NCBI RefSeq assembly: GCF_025195085.2
Contig: NZ_JANAVY020000001.1
Coordinates: 868,001 to 932,000, forward strand
DNA length: 64,000 nt
DNA from: Vibrio intestinalis
GTDB taxonomy: Bacteria > Pseudomonadota > Gammaproteobacteria > Enterobacterales > Vibrionaceae
Reading direction: 5' to 3'
The position numbers and the translations under genes are program-made. Positions 8,666 through 16,972 of this stretch are shown here, piece after piece. The notes below the pieces were generated by a model that was not told the origin of the DNA, made no database searches, and saw only the letters and a list, made by a program, of their open reading frames with translations. Position 1 is the first letter of the stretch; every line of letters begins with the position of its first letter.

Positions 8666-8761
8666 TGACCCTCAAGGGTCACCTAGCCAACTGACGTTGT
8701 TAGTGAACTTAGTATTCACAAATATCAGCCAATAGAACGTATTTCTATTGGCTATTTTTTT
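8666..8761 (+). ncRNA. qrr1: Qrr1 quorum regulatory small RNA
   Basis: The RNA of about 96 nt begins with the hairpin TGACCC-TCAA-GGGTCA. It continues with the invariant Qrr core (CCTAGCCAACTGACG then TTGTTAGTGAA, 8681-8706) that pairs with luxR/hapR and other mRNAs with Hfq. It ends in a strong terminator hairpin AGCCAATAGAA/TTTCTATTGGCT (8727-8753) plus seven T residues. It lies divergent from luxO and tail to tail with uvrB, the standard qrr1 location. Confidence 0.97.
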
Positions 8762-8786
8762 GCCTAAAATTCAGCCCCAATACCAA

Positions 8787-10817
8787 CTAGCTATTGGTAA
8801 TGAATTGCGCACGCAACTTCTCAATCTCATCACGCTTCGCGGCAGCCAGTTCAAACTCAAGGTCTTGCGCGTGCTGATACATCTGCGCTTCCAGCTTGCT
8901 GATGTCTTTCTCTAGCTCTTGAGGAGACATCACTGCATAGTCTTGAGAAGGCTCAGCCACTTTCGACAATGGAACTTGCTTATTGTTACGCTGCTTTTTC
9001 GATTTGGTGATATCGCCCAGTTCCATAATATCTTTGATATTACGTTTTAGTGCTTGTGGTGTGATACCTTGCTCTTCGTTATAAGCTTGCTGTTTTTCAC
9101 GGCGACGCTCAGTTTCATCCATCGCTTTCTTCATTGAGCCTGTAATTCGATCCGCATAGAGAATCGCTTTACCTTGCACATTACGCGCAGCACGGCCAAT
9201 GGTCTGAATCAAAGAGCGCTCTGAACGCAAGAAGCCCTCTTTATCCGCATCAAGAATCGCCACTAGCGAGACTTCCGGCATATCTAAACCTTCACGCAGT
9301 AAGTTAATACCCACTAACACATCAAATTCACCCAGTCGCAAATCGCGAATGATCTCTACCCTTTCCACGGTATCAATATCTGAGTGCAGGTATCGAACGC
9401 GCACATCATGCTCAGTTAGGTACTCGGTTAAATCCTCAGCCATACGTTTGGTAAGTGTTGTCACCAGTACACGTTCATCTTTGGCCGCTCGAATACGAAT
9501 CTCAGAAAGTAGATCATCGACTTGAGTCGCCACTGGGCGAACTTCCAAAAGTGGATCCAACAAGCCCGTAGGACGAACCACTTGGTCTGCAACATCACCA
9601 TCTGATTTTTCTAGCTCATAGTTGCCTGGGGTTGCCGAGACAAAGATGGTTTGCGGTGCAATAGATTCAAACTCTTCAAACTTCATTGGACGGTTATCTA
9701 ACGCAGAAGGTAGACGGAAGCCAAATTCCACCAGCGTCTCTTTGCGCGAACGGTCACCTTTAAACATGGCACCAATTTGTGGCACCGTGACGTGAGACTC
9801 ATCGATAATCAATAAGCCGTCATTAGGTAAATAATCAAACAAAGTCGGTGGTGGCTCACCCTCACTGCGTCCACTTAAATAACGGGAGTAGTTTTCAATG
9901 CCAGAACAGAAACCAAGCTCGTTCATCATTTCAATGTCAAATTGAGTACGCTGGCTAATGCGCTGCTCTTCTAGCAATTTGTTGTTATCCAGAAGATACT
10001 TTTTGCGCTGCTCTAACTCGACCTTAATGTTTTCTACCGCGTCTAAAATACGTTCACGCGGCGTCACATAGTGAGTCTTAGGGTAAATAGTGAAACGAGG
10101 TAAATCTCGTTGTTTGATGGCACCGGTGAGCGGATCAAATACGCTAATGCAGTCAATTTCATCATCGAACATTTCGATACGAACCGCATCTTGATCCGAT
10201 TCAGCAGGGAAAATATCGATCACTTCCCCGCGCACCCTAAATTGGCCTCGTTCGAATGCCACGTCATTACGACTGTATTGTAGCTCTGCTAGACGACGCA
10301 AAATATCGCGCTGATCCATAATGTCGCCACGACGAATGTGCAGCATCATCTGTAAATAAGCCTGAGGATCGCCAAGACCATAAATCGCCGATACTGATGC
10401 CACGATGATGGCATCTTTACGCTCTAACAGGGCTTTAGTCGCTGATAAACGCATCTGTTCGATATGAGCATTAACTGAGGCGTCTTTTTCAATAAAGGTA
10501 TCGGTAGTGGGTACGTACGCTTCTGGCTGATAGTAATCGTAGTAAGAAACAAAATATTCTACCGCGTTGTTAGGAAAGAATGACTTCATTTCACCATACA
10601 GCTGCGCCGCCAAGGTTTTATTGGGCGCAAGCAAAATAGCTGGGCGCTGAGCAGTTGCAATGACATTAGCCAAAGTAAAAGTTTTACCCGAGCCAGTAAC
10701 ACCGAGCAACGTCTGATGGGCAAGGCCGGAGTCTAAACCGTCAAGCAGTTTCGCGATTGCAGTCGGTTGGTCGCCCGATGGTTTATAGTCAGAGACTAAC
10801 TCATACAGTTTGCTCAT
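8787..10817 (-). CDS. uvrB: Excinuclease ABC subunit B
   Basis: UvrB is the damage-verifying helicase-like subunit of nucleotide excision repair, working with UvrA and UvrC. Visible features are Walker A GVTGSGKT, the aromatic beta-hairpin [13 protein letters not shown] that inserts at lesions, the DESH box, the Q.IGRAARN motif VI, and a C-terminal UVR motif (about the last 40 residues, UvrC contact). The ATG at 10817, with GAGGATACT before it, gives 676 aa, close to E. coli (673). An upstream in-frame extension to 10880 has no ribosome binding site and would cover the SOS box. SOS control is indicated by the LexA box at 10859-10874. Confidence 0.97.
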   Translation of the reverse strand: MSKLYELVSDYKPSGDQPTAIAKLLDGLDSGLAHQTLLGVTGSGKTFTLANVIATAQRPAILLAPNKTLAAQLYGEMKSFFPNNAVEYFVSYYDYYQPEAYVPTTDTFIEKDASVNAHIEQMRLSATKALLERKDAIIVASVSAIYGLGDPQAYLQMMLHIRRGDIMDQRDILRRLAELQYSRNDVAFERGQFRVRGEVIDIFPAESDQDAVRIEMFDDEIDCISVFDPLTGAIKQRDLPRFTIYPKTHYVTPRERILDAVENIKVELEQRKKYLLDNNKLLEEQRISQRTQFDIEMMNELGFCSGIENYSRYLSGRSEGEPPPTLFDYLPNDGLLIIDESHVTVPQIGAMFKGDRSRKETLVEFGFRLPSALDNRPMKFEEFESIAPQTIFVSATPGNYELEKSDGDVADQVVRPTGLLDPLLEVRPVATQVDDLLSEIRIRAAKDERVLVTTLTKRMAEDLTEYLTEHDVRVRYLHSDIDTVERVEIIRDLRLGEFDVLVGINLLREGLDMPEVSLVAILDADKEGFLRSERSLIQTIGRAARNVQGKAILYADRITGSMKKAMDETERRREKQQAYNEEQGITPQALKRNIKDIMELGDITKSKKQRNNKQVPLSKVAEPSQDYAVMSPQELEKDISKLEAQMYQHAQDLEFELAAAKRDEIEKLRAQFITNS

Positions 10818-10858
10818 AGTATCCTCAGAGTAAATTCGCAGCAGAAGCTCTATTTTGT

Positions 10859-10874
10859 CTGTATATATATACAG
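10859..10874. promoter_or_regulatory. LexA (SOS) box of uvrB
   Basis: CTGT-ATATATAT-ACAG is a fully palindromic match to the CTGTN8ACAG consensus with the preferred alternating AT core. It ends 42 bp upstream of the uvrB ATG, where it would cover the promoter. Confidence 0.93.
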
Positions 10875-11013
10875 ACTCAAGAGCTAGATAAAAAATTATT
10901 GCCTGTTTTGTCCAAAACGCTTCAATATCGCTAGATCCGAGATGATGAACCTGATAATATTCTTCGCCCTACTGGGAATCCCTTCCTAAAAATCTCATTT
11001 TTCAATACACAGC

Positions 11014-11229
11014 TTATACACAAAAACCGTAAATTGTGTGCTATCTCGCAGAAGATCACTTTTCACCTTTTTGATTGTTTTTTGATCTTATTTCTTATTG
11101 AAGCCTTATTTTACAATAGATTACCGCTCGATCTTTTTGTTTGATTTTTGGTCAATAAAAGGCAGTTTTGTGAATAACTTTTTTTGCTAAGAATTCATTA
11201 ACACACTTATCCACAAATTTGGTGGATAA
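11014..11229. other. DnaA-box cluster in a 0.5-kb gene-free region
   Basis: The stretch 10875-11364 has no gene. It holds three perfect DnaA boxes (TTATNCACA): TTATACACA at 11014-11022 (+), TTATTCACA at 11169-11177 (-) and TTATCCACA at 11207-11215 (+). A one-mismatch box TTATCCACC lies at 11221-11229 (-) and forms an inverted pair with the third. Between the first two lies an AT-rich run containing GATCTTTTTGTTT (11130-11142), one mismatch from the E. coli oriC 13-mer GATCTNTTNTTTT, and a poorer match at 11085-11097. Several GATC sites are present. Function is inferred only. Confidence 0.6.
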
Positions 11230-11315
11230 GTAAACCTAGCCCATACACGGCAAGGCTTAGCGAAAAGTAAAGCAATTTTAGTTGGCGAATTTCATCGAAT
11301 TCTAGCGCACAACTA

Positions 11316-11344
11316 TTGACACTTTTTCACCCTCTCGTTAATAT
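11316..11344 (+). promoter_or_regulatory. Sigma-70 promoter of tRNA-Asn
   Basis: -35 TTGACA (11316-11321), a 17-bp spacer and -10 TAATAT (11339-11344), followed by a GC-rich CGCACCGC discriminator as is usual for stringently controlled stable RNA genes. Confidence 0.88.
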
Positions 11345-11364
11345 TCGCACCGCTTTAAAGCAAT

Positions 11365-11440
11365 TCCCCCTTAGTTCAGTTGGTAGAACGGCGGACTGTT
11401 AATCCGTATGTCGCAGGTTCGAGTCCCGCAGGGGGAGCCA
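11365..11440 (+). tRNA. tRNA-Asn (GTT)
   Basis: The 76-nt cloverleaf has acceptor stem TCCCCCT/AGGGGGA, anticodon GTT in the loop CTGTTAA, a T-arm with GGTTCGAGTCC, and an encoded CCA. It has its own promoter and a terminator directly after it. Confidence 0.98.
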
Positions 11441-11483
11441 AATTCAGAAAAGCCGCATCATCGTATGCGGCTTTTTCGTATCT
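11438..11483 (+). repeat. tRNA-Asn terminator, copy 1 of a 46-47 bp direct repeat
   Basis: The hairpin AAAGCCGCAT-CATCGT-ATGCGGCTTT plus T-run terminates tRNA-Asn. The same sequence recurs at 15467-15513: the last 35 bp are identical, and the first part differs by one substitution and one indel. The repeat begins at the tRNA 3' CCA. The two copies bracket the opine cassette. Confidence 0.93.
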
Positions 11484-11726
11484 GAATATCACAATTTCAT
11501 GTAATTACAGTCTTTTGCTCTCTTTTCTCCCCCGTTCCTGCTTAGCCGTTTTGATTCATAAATAGTCTCGCTATTCGCATGCTCTTACTTATGAAGTACC
11601 AATCAGAGCAGGGGGAAATGATAATTTTGACAATATAACTCATAGAACTGAGTTCGCTTTGCGACAAAACTAAGTCGCTTTGTTAACGTATATCCACCTT
11701 AATGTTGTGTACGGAAACCCTACCTT

Positions 11727-12674
11727 ATGAAACTCGCCCAGTTGAACGCGTTCAAAGCAGTCGTTGAATGCCAAACGGTGACTGCCGCAGCTGAACGCTT
11801 GAACTTAAGTCAACCGGCCGTCAGTCGTTTGATATCGGGATTAGAACAACGTATCGGCTTTCAGTTGTTTATTCGTAAAGGTAACCGTCTTGAATTAAGT
11901 GATGAAGGGCAAGCCTTCTATCTTGAAGTCGCAAAAGTGTTCGACGCGATGTCCGGATTGTCCCAATCCGCATCCTCGATTCGCTCTCGTCACTTTGGTA
12001 GTTTGAATATCGCGGCTATGCCACTACTTTCCAATGCCTTTCTACCGCGAATATTAGCGACGTTTCTAAAACAAACCGGCAAGATGAAAATCAGCTTTAA
12101 AACCTACCGCTCTGAAGAAGTCGTCCACCGAGTCCAAAGCCAGACCACCGACATCGGCTTCGCATTTGTCGACGAACACCTTGCCGGAGTCAAAGCACAA
12201 AAAGTGGAGTGTGAGTCAGTCTGTTTGATCCCAGCCAGTTCCCCGCTTGCCAAACGGACAGTGATTGACCTGTATGACATCGCTGGACAAGTATTAATTC
12301 GCCATGAGAAAGACATCACCCAACGACGCGTAGACGCCTTGCTGCGCCGTTACAACCTATCAACTATCGAACAAATTGAAGTCTCACTCGCCAGCACCGC
12401 GGCGGCTTTGGTTCGTGAAGGGATTGGGATTGCAATAACGGACCCATTTACCGCTCACATCGAGAGTGAGCATGCTAACGTCGTGATGCGCCCGCTCGTG
12501 TTCAGCTTGCCCTTTGAGTTCGATATTCTCTACCCAGCTCTTAAACCAATCCATCGTCACGCTCAGCAGTTCATCGAGCACTTTATGCTGCTGGCAGACC
12601 AAATGGATATCTACTTAAAAATTGGCCCAATGCGAGACCTCAATGAGCCACTGGAAGCGCAACTTCACAGTTAA
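11727..12674 (+). CDS. LysR-family transcriptional regulator (likely of the opine cassette)
   Basis: The 315-residue protein has an N-terminal winged helix-turn-helix (about residues 1-60; TVTAAAERLNLSQPAVSRLI), then a periplasmic-binding-like effector domain (about 90-295). The overall pattern resembles OccR/NocR-type opine regulators, judged by eye. It lies upstream of, and on the same strand as, an opine-type dehydrogenase and a carrier, so it probably controls them in response to an opine or amino acid. A gap of 183 bp before the dehydrogenase leaves room for a regulated promoter. The N-terminus aligns normally with LysR proteins, but the ribosome binding site is weak. Confidence 0.85.
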   Translation: MKLAQLNAFKAVVECQTVTAAAERLNLSQPAVSRLISGLEQRIGFQLFIRKGNRLELSDEGQAFYLEVAKVFDAMSGLSQSASSIRSRHFGSLNIAAMPLLSNAFLPRILATFLKQTGKMKISFKTYRSEEVVHRVQSQTTDIGFAFVDEHLAGVKAQKVECESVCLIPASSPLAKRTVIDLYDIAGQVLIRHEKDITQRRVDALLRRYNLSTIEQIEVSLASTAAALVREGIGIAITDPFTAHIESEHANVVMRPLVFSLPFEFDILYPALKPIHRHAQQFIEHFMLLADQMDIYLKIGPMRDLNEPLEAQLHS

Positions 12675-12857
12675 CCGGATAACTAAGCCAACTAGAAAAT
12701 GTAAATAAAGTTCAAACTTTTCAGTCAATTAAAAACAAAACCATCTACAAGCATTACCTTTTTGCATACTAGTCTACAACTTTGTCATTGGCGATTAAGC
12801 GCCGCTCTTCCTTAGTCTGGATAAGCAGTTCAATCAGACATGAATAAGGAAAGATTT

Positions 12858-13967
12858 ATGAAACCTCGTGTGTCAGTCATCGGGTCTGGCAATGCTGGTC
12901 TTACAGCGGCCTACCACTTCACACTTAACGGTGCCGACGTATGCTTATACGGAGCTCCTGGATTTGATCAACCTCTTACAGATATCGAACAACACGGCGG
13001 CATTCGTGCCTTAGAACACTTTAACGACACGCCACTTATCTACGCGGGATTTGAGCAATGCGATAAAGTCACGCGAGACCTAGCAGAGACACTCGCATAC
13101 TCTGATATTCTTGTGTTGCCCGTTCCGTCATTTGCTCAAGAACCCTTGTTCATCGAGATGCTACCCCATCTGCGCGATGGACACATTATCATGCTAATGC
13201 CAGGCAATTATGGTTCATTAGTCCTCAATCGCATCAAGCACGAACAGGGCTACGAAGCGCTTGACGTAACCTTTGTAGACGCAATTTCTATCCCGTGGGC
13301 GACGCGTATTGTGGGCCCAGCCGAGATTGCCATCCTAGGTATGAAACAGTTTCTCCCAGTTGCTGCTTTTCCGGCAGGTCGCATTGATAGCGCGATAGAA
13401 AGGCTTCAACCTGTGATGCCGTTGCCACTTAGACCATTGAGAAATGTTATTGAAGCAGGGTTAGAGAACATTAATTTTGGTGGTCATCCGCTGCTCACTA
13501 CCCTAAATATGGGGTTACTGGAAAACTTCGACGGCCAGTTCAATTACTACAAAGATTGTTGTTCGGTCTCCACCGCCAAAGCGGCAGCCACGATGGAAGC
13601 AGAGCGCCAGTCTATTGGTGCAGGGCTAGGTCTTGAGCTACAACCTGAACTCAATGCGATGAATGCTCTATACGCGATGGACTGCGAGAGCGTATACGAA
13701 GTAAACCGCACCTCAGAAACTCACGGTAAATTGAACAGCGCACCGAGTTCAGCCAGCAATCGTTATATCACCGAAGATGCCGCTTATTTGTTAGTTCCTT
13801 GCTACGAATTCGCACAATTACTGGAGATTAGCACGCCAATTATTACCTCGTGTTTGCATATCGATAATGCTTACAACGATACCAACTACTTTGAAAGTGG
13901 AAGAACTTTAAAACTCATGGGGTTAGACAATAAGTCCGCTCAAGAAATTATGGACTTCGTTAACTAA
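12858..13967 (+). CDS. Octopine/nopaline-type NAD(P)-dependent opine dehydrogenase
   Basis: The 369-residue protein has an N-terminal Rossmann domain with VIGSGNAGLTAAYHF (GxGxxG-like, residues 8-22) and a C-terminal octopine-dehydrogenase domain. The NFGGHP motif with His210 is a good candidate for the catalytic His of this family. Family knowledge: these enzymes reductively condense an amino acid (Arg, Lys, Orn, Ala and others) with a 2-oxo acid, or run the reverse oxidation. The ATG at 12858, with AAGGA 7 nt upstream, is preferred to 12840. Its neighbours (LysR regulator, amino-acid-type carrier) suggest catabolism of an imported opine. Substrate and direction are not determinable here. 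Confidence 0.85.
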   Translation: MKPRVSVIGSGNAGLTAAYHFTLNGADVCLYGAPGFDQPLTDIEQHGGIRALEHFNDTPLIYAGFEQCDKVTRDLAETLAYSDILVLPVPSFAQEPLFIEMLPHLRDGHIIMLMPGNYGSLVLNRIKHEQGYEALDVTFVDAISIPWATRIVGPAEIAILGMKQFLPVAAFPAGRIDSAIERLQPVMPLPLRPLRNVIEAGLENINFGGHPLLTTLNMGLLENFDGQFNYYKDCCSVSTAKAAATMEAERQSIGAGLGLELQPELNAMNALYAMDCESVYEVNRTSETHGKLNSAPSSASNRYITEDAAYLLVPCYEFAQLLEISTPIITSCLHIDNAYNDTNYFESGRTLKLMGLDNKSAQEIMDFVN

Positions 13968-14036
13968 ACCGTGGAGCACGTAATTGTGACCGAACATTTA
14001 TGGGCCTAGTGCCCATAAAAACAAGAGGACAACCCT

Positions 14037-15443
14037 ATGACAAAAATTAAATTTCCTTCCGCTTATACGATCTTAATGTTGCTCACGGTATTAATGGCAA
14101 TCTTAACTTGGGCGATTCCAGCAGGTCAGTACCAGATGGAAACCAACGAAACCTTGGGGAGAATGGTGCCCGTTGTTGGTACCTATCAAACGGTTGATGC
14201 CAATCCACAAGGAATCGTCGATATCCTGATGGCACCAATTCAAGGTTTTTATGATCCGATTAGCTATGCCGCACGAGCAGTTGACGTGGCACTGTTTGTT
14301 TTGGTTATTGGTGGCTTTCTAGCTGTGGTCACACATACCGGAGCAATTGATGCGGGTATCGCCGGCACAATGCAACGCCTAACAGGGCGCGAGAAGTGGA
14401 TGATTCCAATCCTAATGGGGCTGTTCGCCCTAGGTGGCACTGTCTACGGCATGGCGGAAGAAACAATCCCATTTTACGCACTTTTAATTCCAGTCATGAT
14501 CGCCGCAGGTTACGACAGCATTGTTGGTGTTGCCATCATTATGATTGGCGCTGGCATCGGCTGCTTGGGCTCAACTATTAACCCATTTGCGACTGTGATT
14601 GCCTCTAACGCAGCAGAAATCAACTTTATGGAAGGCTTTGCATTACGCGCAATCATTTTGGTGCTTGGTTGGATCGCATGTGTCGTTTACGTCATGCGTT
14701 ACGCAGAAAAAGTAAAACATAACCCTGAGCTCTCTATTGTTGCCCACCAGCGTGAATCAAACCTTGATCATTTCTTACACGGCAAACAGCAAAAAACGCC
14801 AGAATTCACTACCACTCGTAAAGTAATCTTGGCCATTTTTGGCATTACCTTTGTGATTATGATGTGGGGTGTCTCTATCGCGGGTTGGTGGATGGCAGAG
14901 CTATCCGCACTGTTTATCGGCTCAAGTATTGTCGTCGGCATAGTGGCTTGCATGTCAGAAGCAGAAGTCACCGAGAGTTTCGTTAACGGCGCTCGTGATC
15001 TGCTCGGGGTGGCCTTGATCATCGCCATCGCACGCGGTCTTGTCGTTGTCATGGACAACGGCAATATCACTCACACTATTTTAAACTACGCAGAAGGGTT
15101 GCTTGGCGGCCTACATGAAGTTGCGTTTATCAACGCCATTTATTGGATTGAAGCTGTAATGTGTCTGGTTGTACCTTCTTCTTCTGGTTTAGCTGTATTG
15201 TCGATGCCAATTTTGGCACCACTTGCCGACTTTGCTGGCGTAAGCCGTGAGTTAGTCGTAACCGCTTACCAATCAGCATCAGGTCTACCCAACCTTGTCA
15301 CACCAACTTCAGGTGTAGTGATGGGTGGTTTAGCTATTGGTCGCATAGCTTACCCTGCGTGGTTGAAATTTATTGGGCCATTATTAGCTATATTGACTGT
15401 AATGGTGATGGTGTTACTGAGTTTGGGAGTGATGCTAGGTTAA
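14037..15443 (+). CDS. YfcC/ArcD-like basic amino acid or opine carrier (12-TM)
   Basis: The 468-residue integral membrane protein has about 12 hydrophobic segments. It matches the YfcC family (C4-dicarboxylate carrier/arginine-ornithine antiporter superfamily), with the early PAGQY segment, the GGTVYGMAEETIPFYALLIP helix-loop and a C-terminal SASGLPNLVTPTSGVVMGGL re-entrant-like motif. It starts 69 nt after the dehydrogenase with AAGAGGA upstream, so it is probably co-transcribed. Inference: it imports the substrate of, or exchanges a product of, the opine dehydrogenase. The second repeat copy with its terminator follows 23 nt after the stop. Confidence 0.8.
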   Translation: MTKIKFPSAYTILMLLTVLMAILTWAIPAGQYQMETNETLGRMVPVVGTYQTVDANPQGIVDILMAPIQGFYDPISYAARAVDVALFVLVIGGFLAVVTHTGAIDAGIAGTMQRLTGREKWMIPILMGLFALGGTVYGMAEETIPFYALLIPVMIAAGYDSIVGVAIIMIGAGIGCLGSTINPFATVIASNAAEINFMEGFALRAIILVLGWIACVVYVMRYAEKVKHNPELSIVAHQRESNLDHFLHGKQQKTPEFTTTRKVILAIFGITFVIMMWGVSIAGWWMAELSALFIGSSIVVGIVACMSEAEVTESFVNGARDLLGVALIIAIARGLVVVMDNGNITHTILNYAEGLLGGLHEVAFINAIYWIEAVMCLVVPSSSGLAVLSMPILAPLADFAGVSRELVVTAYQSASGLPNLVTPTSGVVMGGLAIGRIAYPAWLKFIGPLLAILTVMVMVLLSLGVMLG

Positions 15444-15466
15444 ATATGGTTAGCTCAATAGGCGAA

Positions 15467-15513
15467 CCAAAATTCAGGAAAGCCGCATCATCGTATGCGG
15501 CTTTTTCGTATCT
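15467..15513 (+). repeat. tRNA-Asn terminator, copy 2 of the direct repeat
   Basis: This is a near-copy of 11438-11483 with an intact hairpin and T-run. No tRNA precedes it; the preceding bases (GGCGAACCA) only faintly recall the tRNA-Asn 3' end (GGGAGCCA). It probably terminates the cassette and marks its right boundary. Confidence 0.9.
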
Positions 15514-15798
15514 AAACTTCTCCCTCACCAGAAAACAGGCAGCATCATTCTCCGAATGGGTAAAATTCACCGCTGCGCCCCGCAATTAAGTGACTACACT
15601 TCAATTACTGTCAAATCACTCATTTTGTTGCAAGCTCCATTGCTAACTGACTCTCGGCAGTAAACGATTGGCTAACCAATCTTGCTTTAGATTGCGTATA
15701 ATTTTTAATCAAGAGTATAAAACCTTAGCTTTCCTTGGTTGTTAAATAGCAGCCAAAGCAGGATAATGGCGGGATCGGATTACTTAAATTATATAATT
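15514..15798 (+). other. Intergenic region upstream of rnfA
   Basis: No gene is seen in this stretch. A TATAAT -10-like hexamer lies at 15698-15703 without a good -35. The putative rnf promoter lies here. Hairpin-forming sequence before rnfA is limited, and no operator was recognised. Confidence 0.4.
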
Positions 15799-16380
15799 AT
15801 GACCGAATATCTTTTGTTGTTGGTCGGCACTGTGCTCGTCAACAACTTTGTACTGGTGAAGTTTTTGGGCTTATGTCCATTTATGGGAGTTTCTAAGAAG
15901 CTAGAAACTGCTATTGGTATGGGGTTAGCAACCACATTTGTGCTAACTCTGGCGTCAGTGTGCGCGTATCTTGTTGAAAGTTACATTTTAGTCCCTTTGG
16001 GCCTACAGTATTTGCGTACTATGAGCTTTATTCTTGTGATCGCCGTGGTGGTGCAATTTACCGAAATGGTGGTGCACAAAAGCAGCCCGACCTTGTACCG
16101 CCTGCTCGGGATCTTCTTACCTCTGATCACTACTAACTGCGCAGTTTTAGGCGTAGCGCTACTGAACATCAATGAAAACCATAACTTCATCGAATCTATC
16201 ATCTACGGTTTTGGTGCGGCAGTCGGTTTCTCGTTAGTCTTGATCCTATTTGCTTCAATGCGTGAGCGCATTGCTGCGGCTGATGTACCCGCTCCTTTTA
16301 AAGGCGCTTCTATTGCGATGATCACCGCAGGCCTTATGTCACTAGCATTCATGGGCTTTACTGGGTTGGTGAAGCTATAA
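15799..16380 (+). CDS. rnfA: Rnf electron transport complex subunit A
   Basis: The 193-residue six-helix membrane subunit is nearly colinear with E. coli RsxA (same length). It contains the [19 protein letters not shown] and [15 protein letters not shown] motifs, whose Cys residues bind the membrane [2Fe-2S] cluster shared with RnfE. Rnf is a ferredoxin:NAD oxidoreductase coupled to sodium transport. In E. coli the homologue also reduces SoxR. An upstream in-frame ATG (15739) would add 20 residues, but [16 protein letters not shown] is the conserved N-terminus. It is first in rnfABCDGE, and its stop overlaps the rnfB start. Confidence 0.97.
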   Translation: MTEYLLLLVGTVLVNNFVLVKFLGLCPFMGVSKKLETAIGMGLATTFVLTLASVCAYLVESYILVPLGLQYLRTMSFILVIAVVVQFTEMVVHKSSPTLYRLLGIFLPLITTNCAVLGVALLNINENHNFIESIIYGFGAAVGFSLVLILFASMRERIAAADVPAPFKGASIAMITAGLMSLAFMGFTGLVKL

Positions 16381-16964
16381 TGAGTACCATTTTAATTGCC
16401 ATCATCGCTCTCGCAGCCCTTGCAGCGTTATTTGGTGCCGTACTTGGTTTTGCATCGATCCGATTTAAAGTTGATGCCGATCCTATCGTCGATCAAATTG
16501 ATGAAATTCTGCCTCAGACCCAGTGTGGTCAATGCGGCTATCCAGGCTGTCGCCCATACGCCGAAGCAATTGCTAACGGCGATTCAATAAACAAGTGTCC
16601 TCCTGGCGGCCAAGCAACCATTGAAAAGCTCGCCGATCTCATGGGCGTTGAAGCGACTGAATCAGCGCATGATTTATCGGAGTCAGTGAAAACCGTCGCC
16701 TTTATTCACGAAGACATGTGCATTGGCTGCACAAAATGTATTCAAGCGTGCCCGGTTGATGCCATCGTTGGTGGTACTAAAGCGCTCCACACCGTCATTA
16801 AGGATGAATGTACTGGTTGTGATTTATGTGTTGCACCGTGCCCAACCGATTGTATTGAAATGATCCCTGTAGAAACCACTACAGCGAATTGGAAGTGGCA
16901 ATTGAACGCCATTCCTGTTGTTGATATTACCGATTCTGCTGAGCAGCAGAATAGTGTGAATTAA
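16380..16964 (+). CDS. rnfB: Rnf electron transport complex subunit B (ferredoxin-like)
   Basis: The 194-residue protein has one N-terminal membrane helix, then a four-Cys cluster motif ([14 protein letters not shown]...NKCPPGG), then two ferredoxin 4Fe-4S motifs ([12 protein letters not shown] and [12 protein letters not shown]). It is the electron entry subunit of Rnf. The start overlaps the rnfA stop (TAATG), which implies translational coupling. Length is as in E. coli RsxB (192 aa). Confidence 0.97.
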   Translation: MSTILIAIIALAALAALFGAVLGFASIRFKVDADPIVDQIDEILPQTQCGQCGYPGCRPYAEAIANGDSINKCPPGGQATIEKLADLMGVEATESAHDLSESVKTVAFIHEDMCIGCTKCIQACPVDAIVGGTKALHTVIKDECTGCDLCVAPCPTDCIEMIPVETTTANWKWQLNAIPVVDITDSAEQQNSVN

Positions 16965-16972
16965 GGACTGGT

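Noticed and set aside
10875-11364. Main replication origin or the crtS timing site
   Set aside because: Neighbouring genes (uvrB, tRNA-Asn) do not match the Vibrio ori1 context (mnmG/mioC), nor, as far as I recall, the crtS context. Only a DnaA-box cluster can be claimed.
11438-15513. Integrative element or prophage at tRNA-Asn
   Set aside because: There is no integrase, recombinase or phage gene, and the repeat lies in the terminator rather than inside the tRNA. It is kept only as a duplicated boundary.
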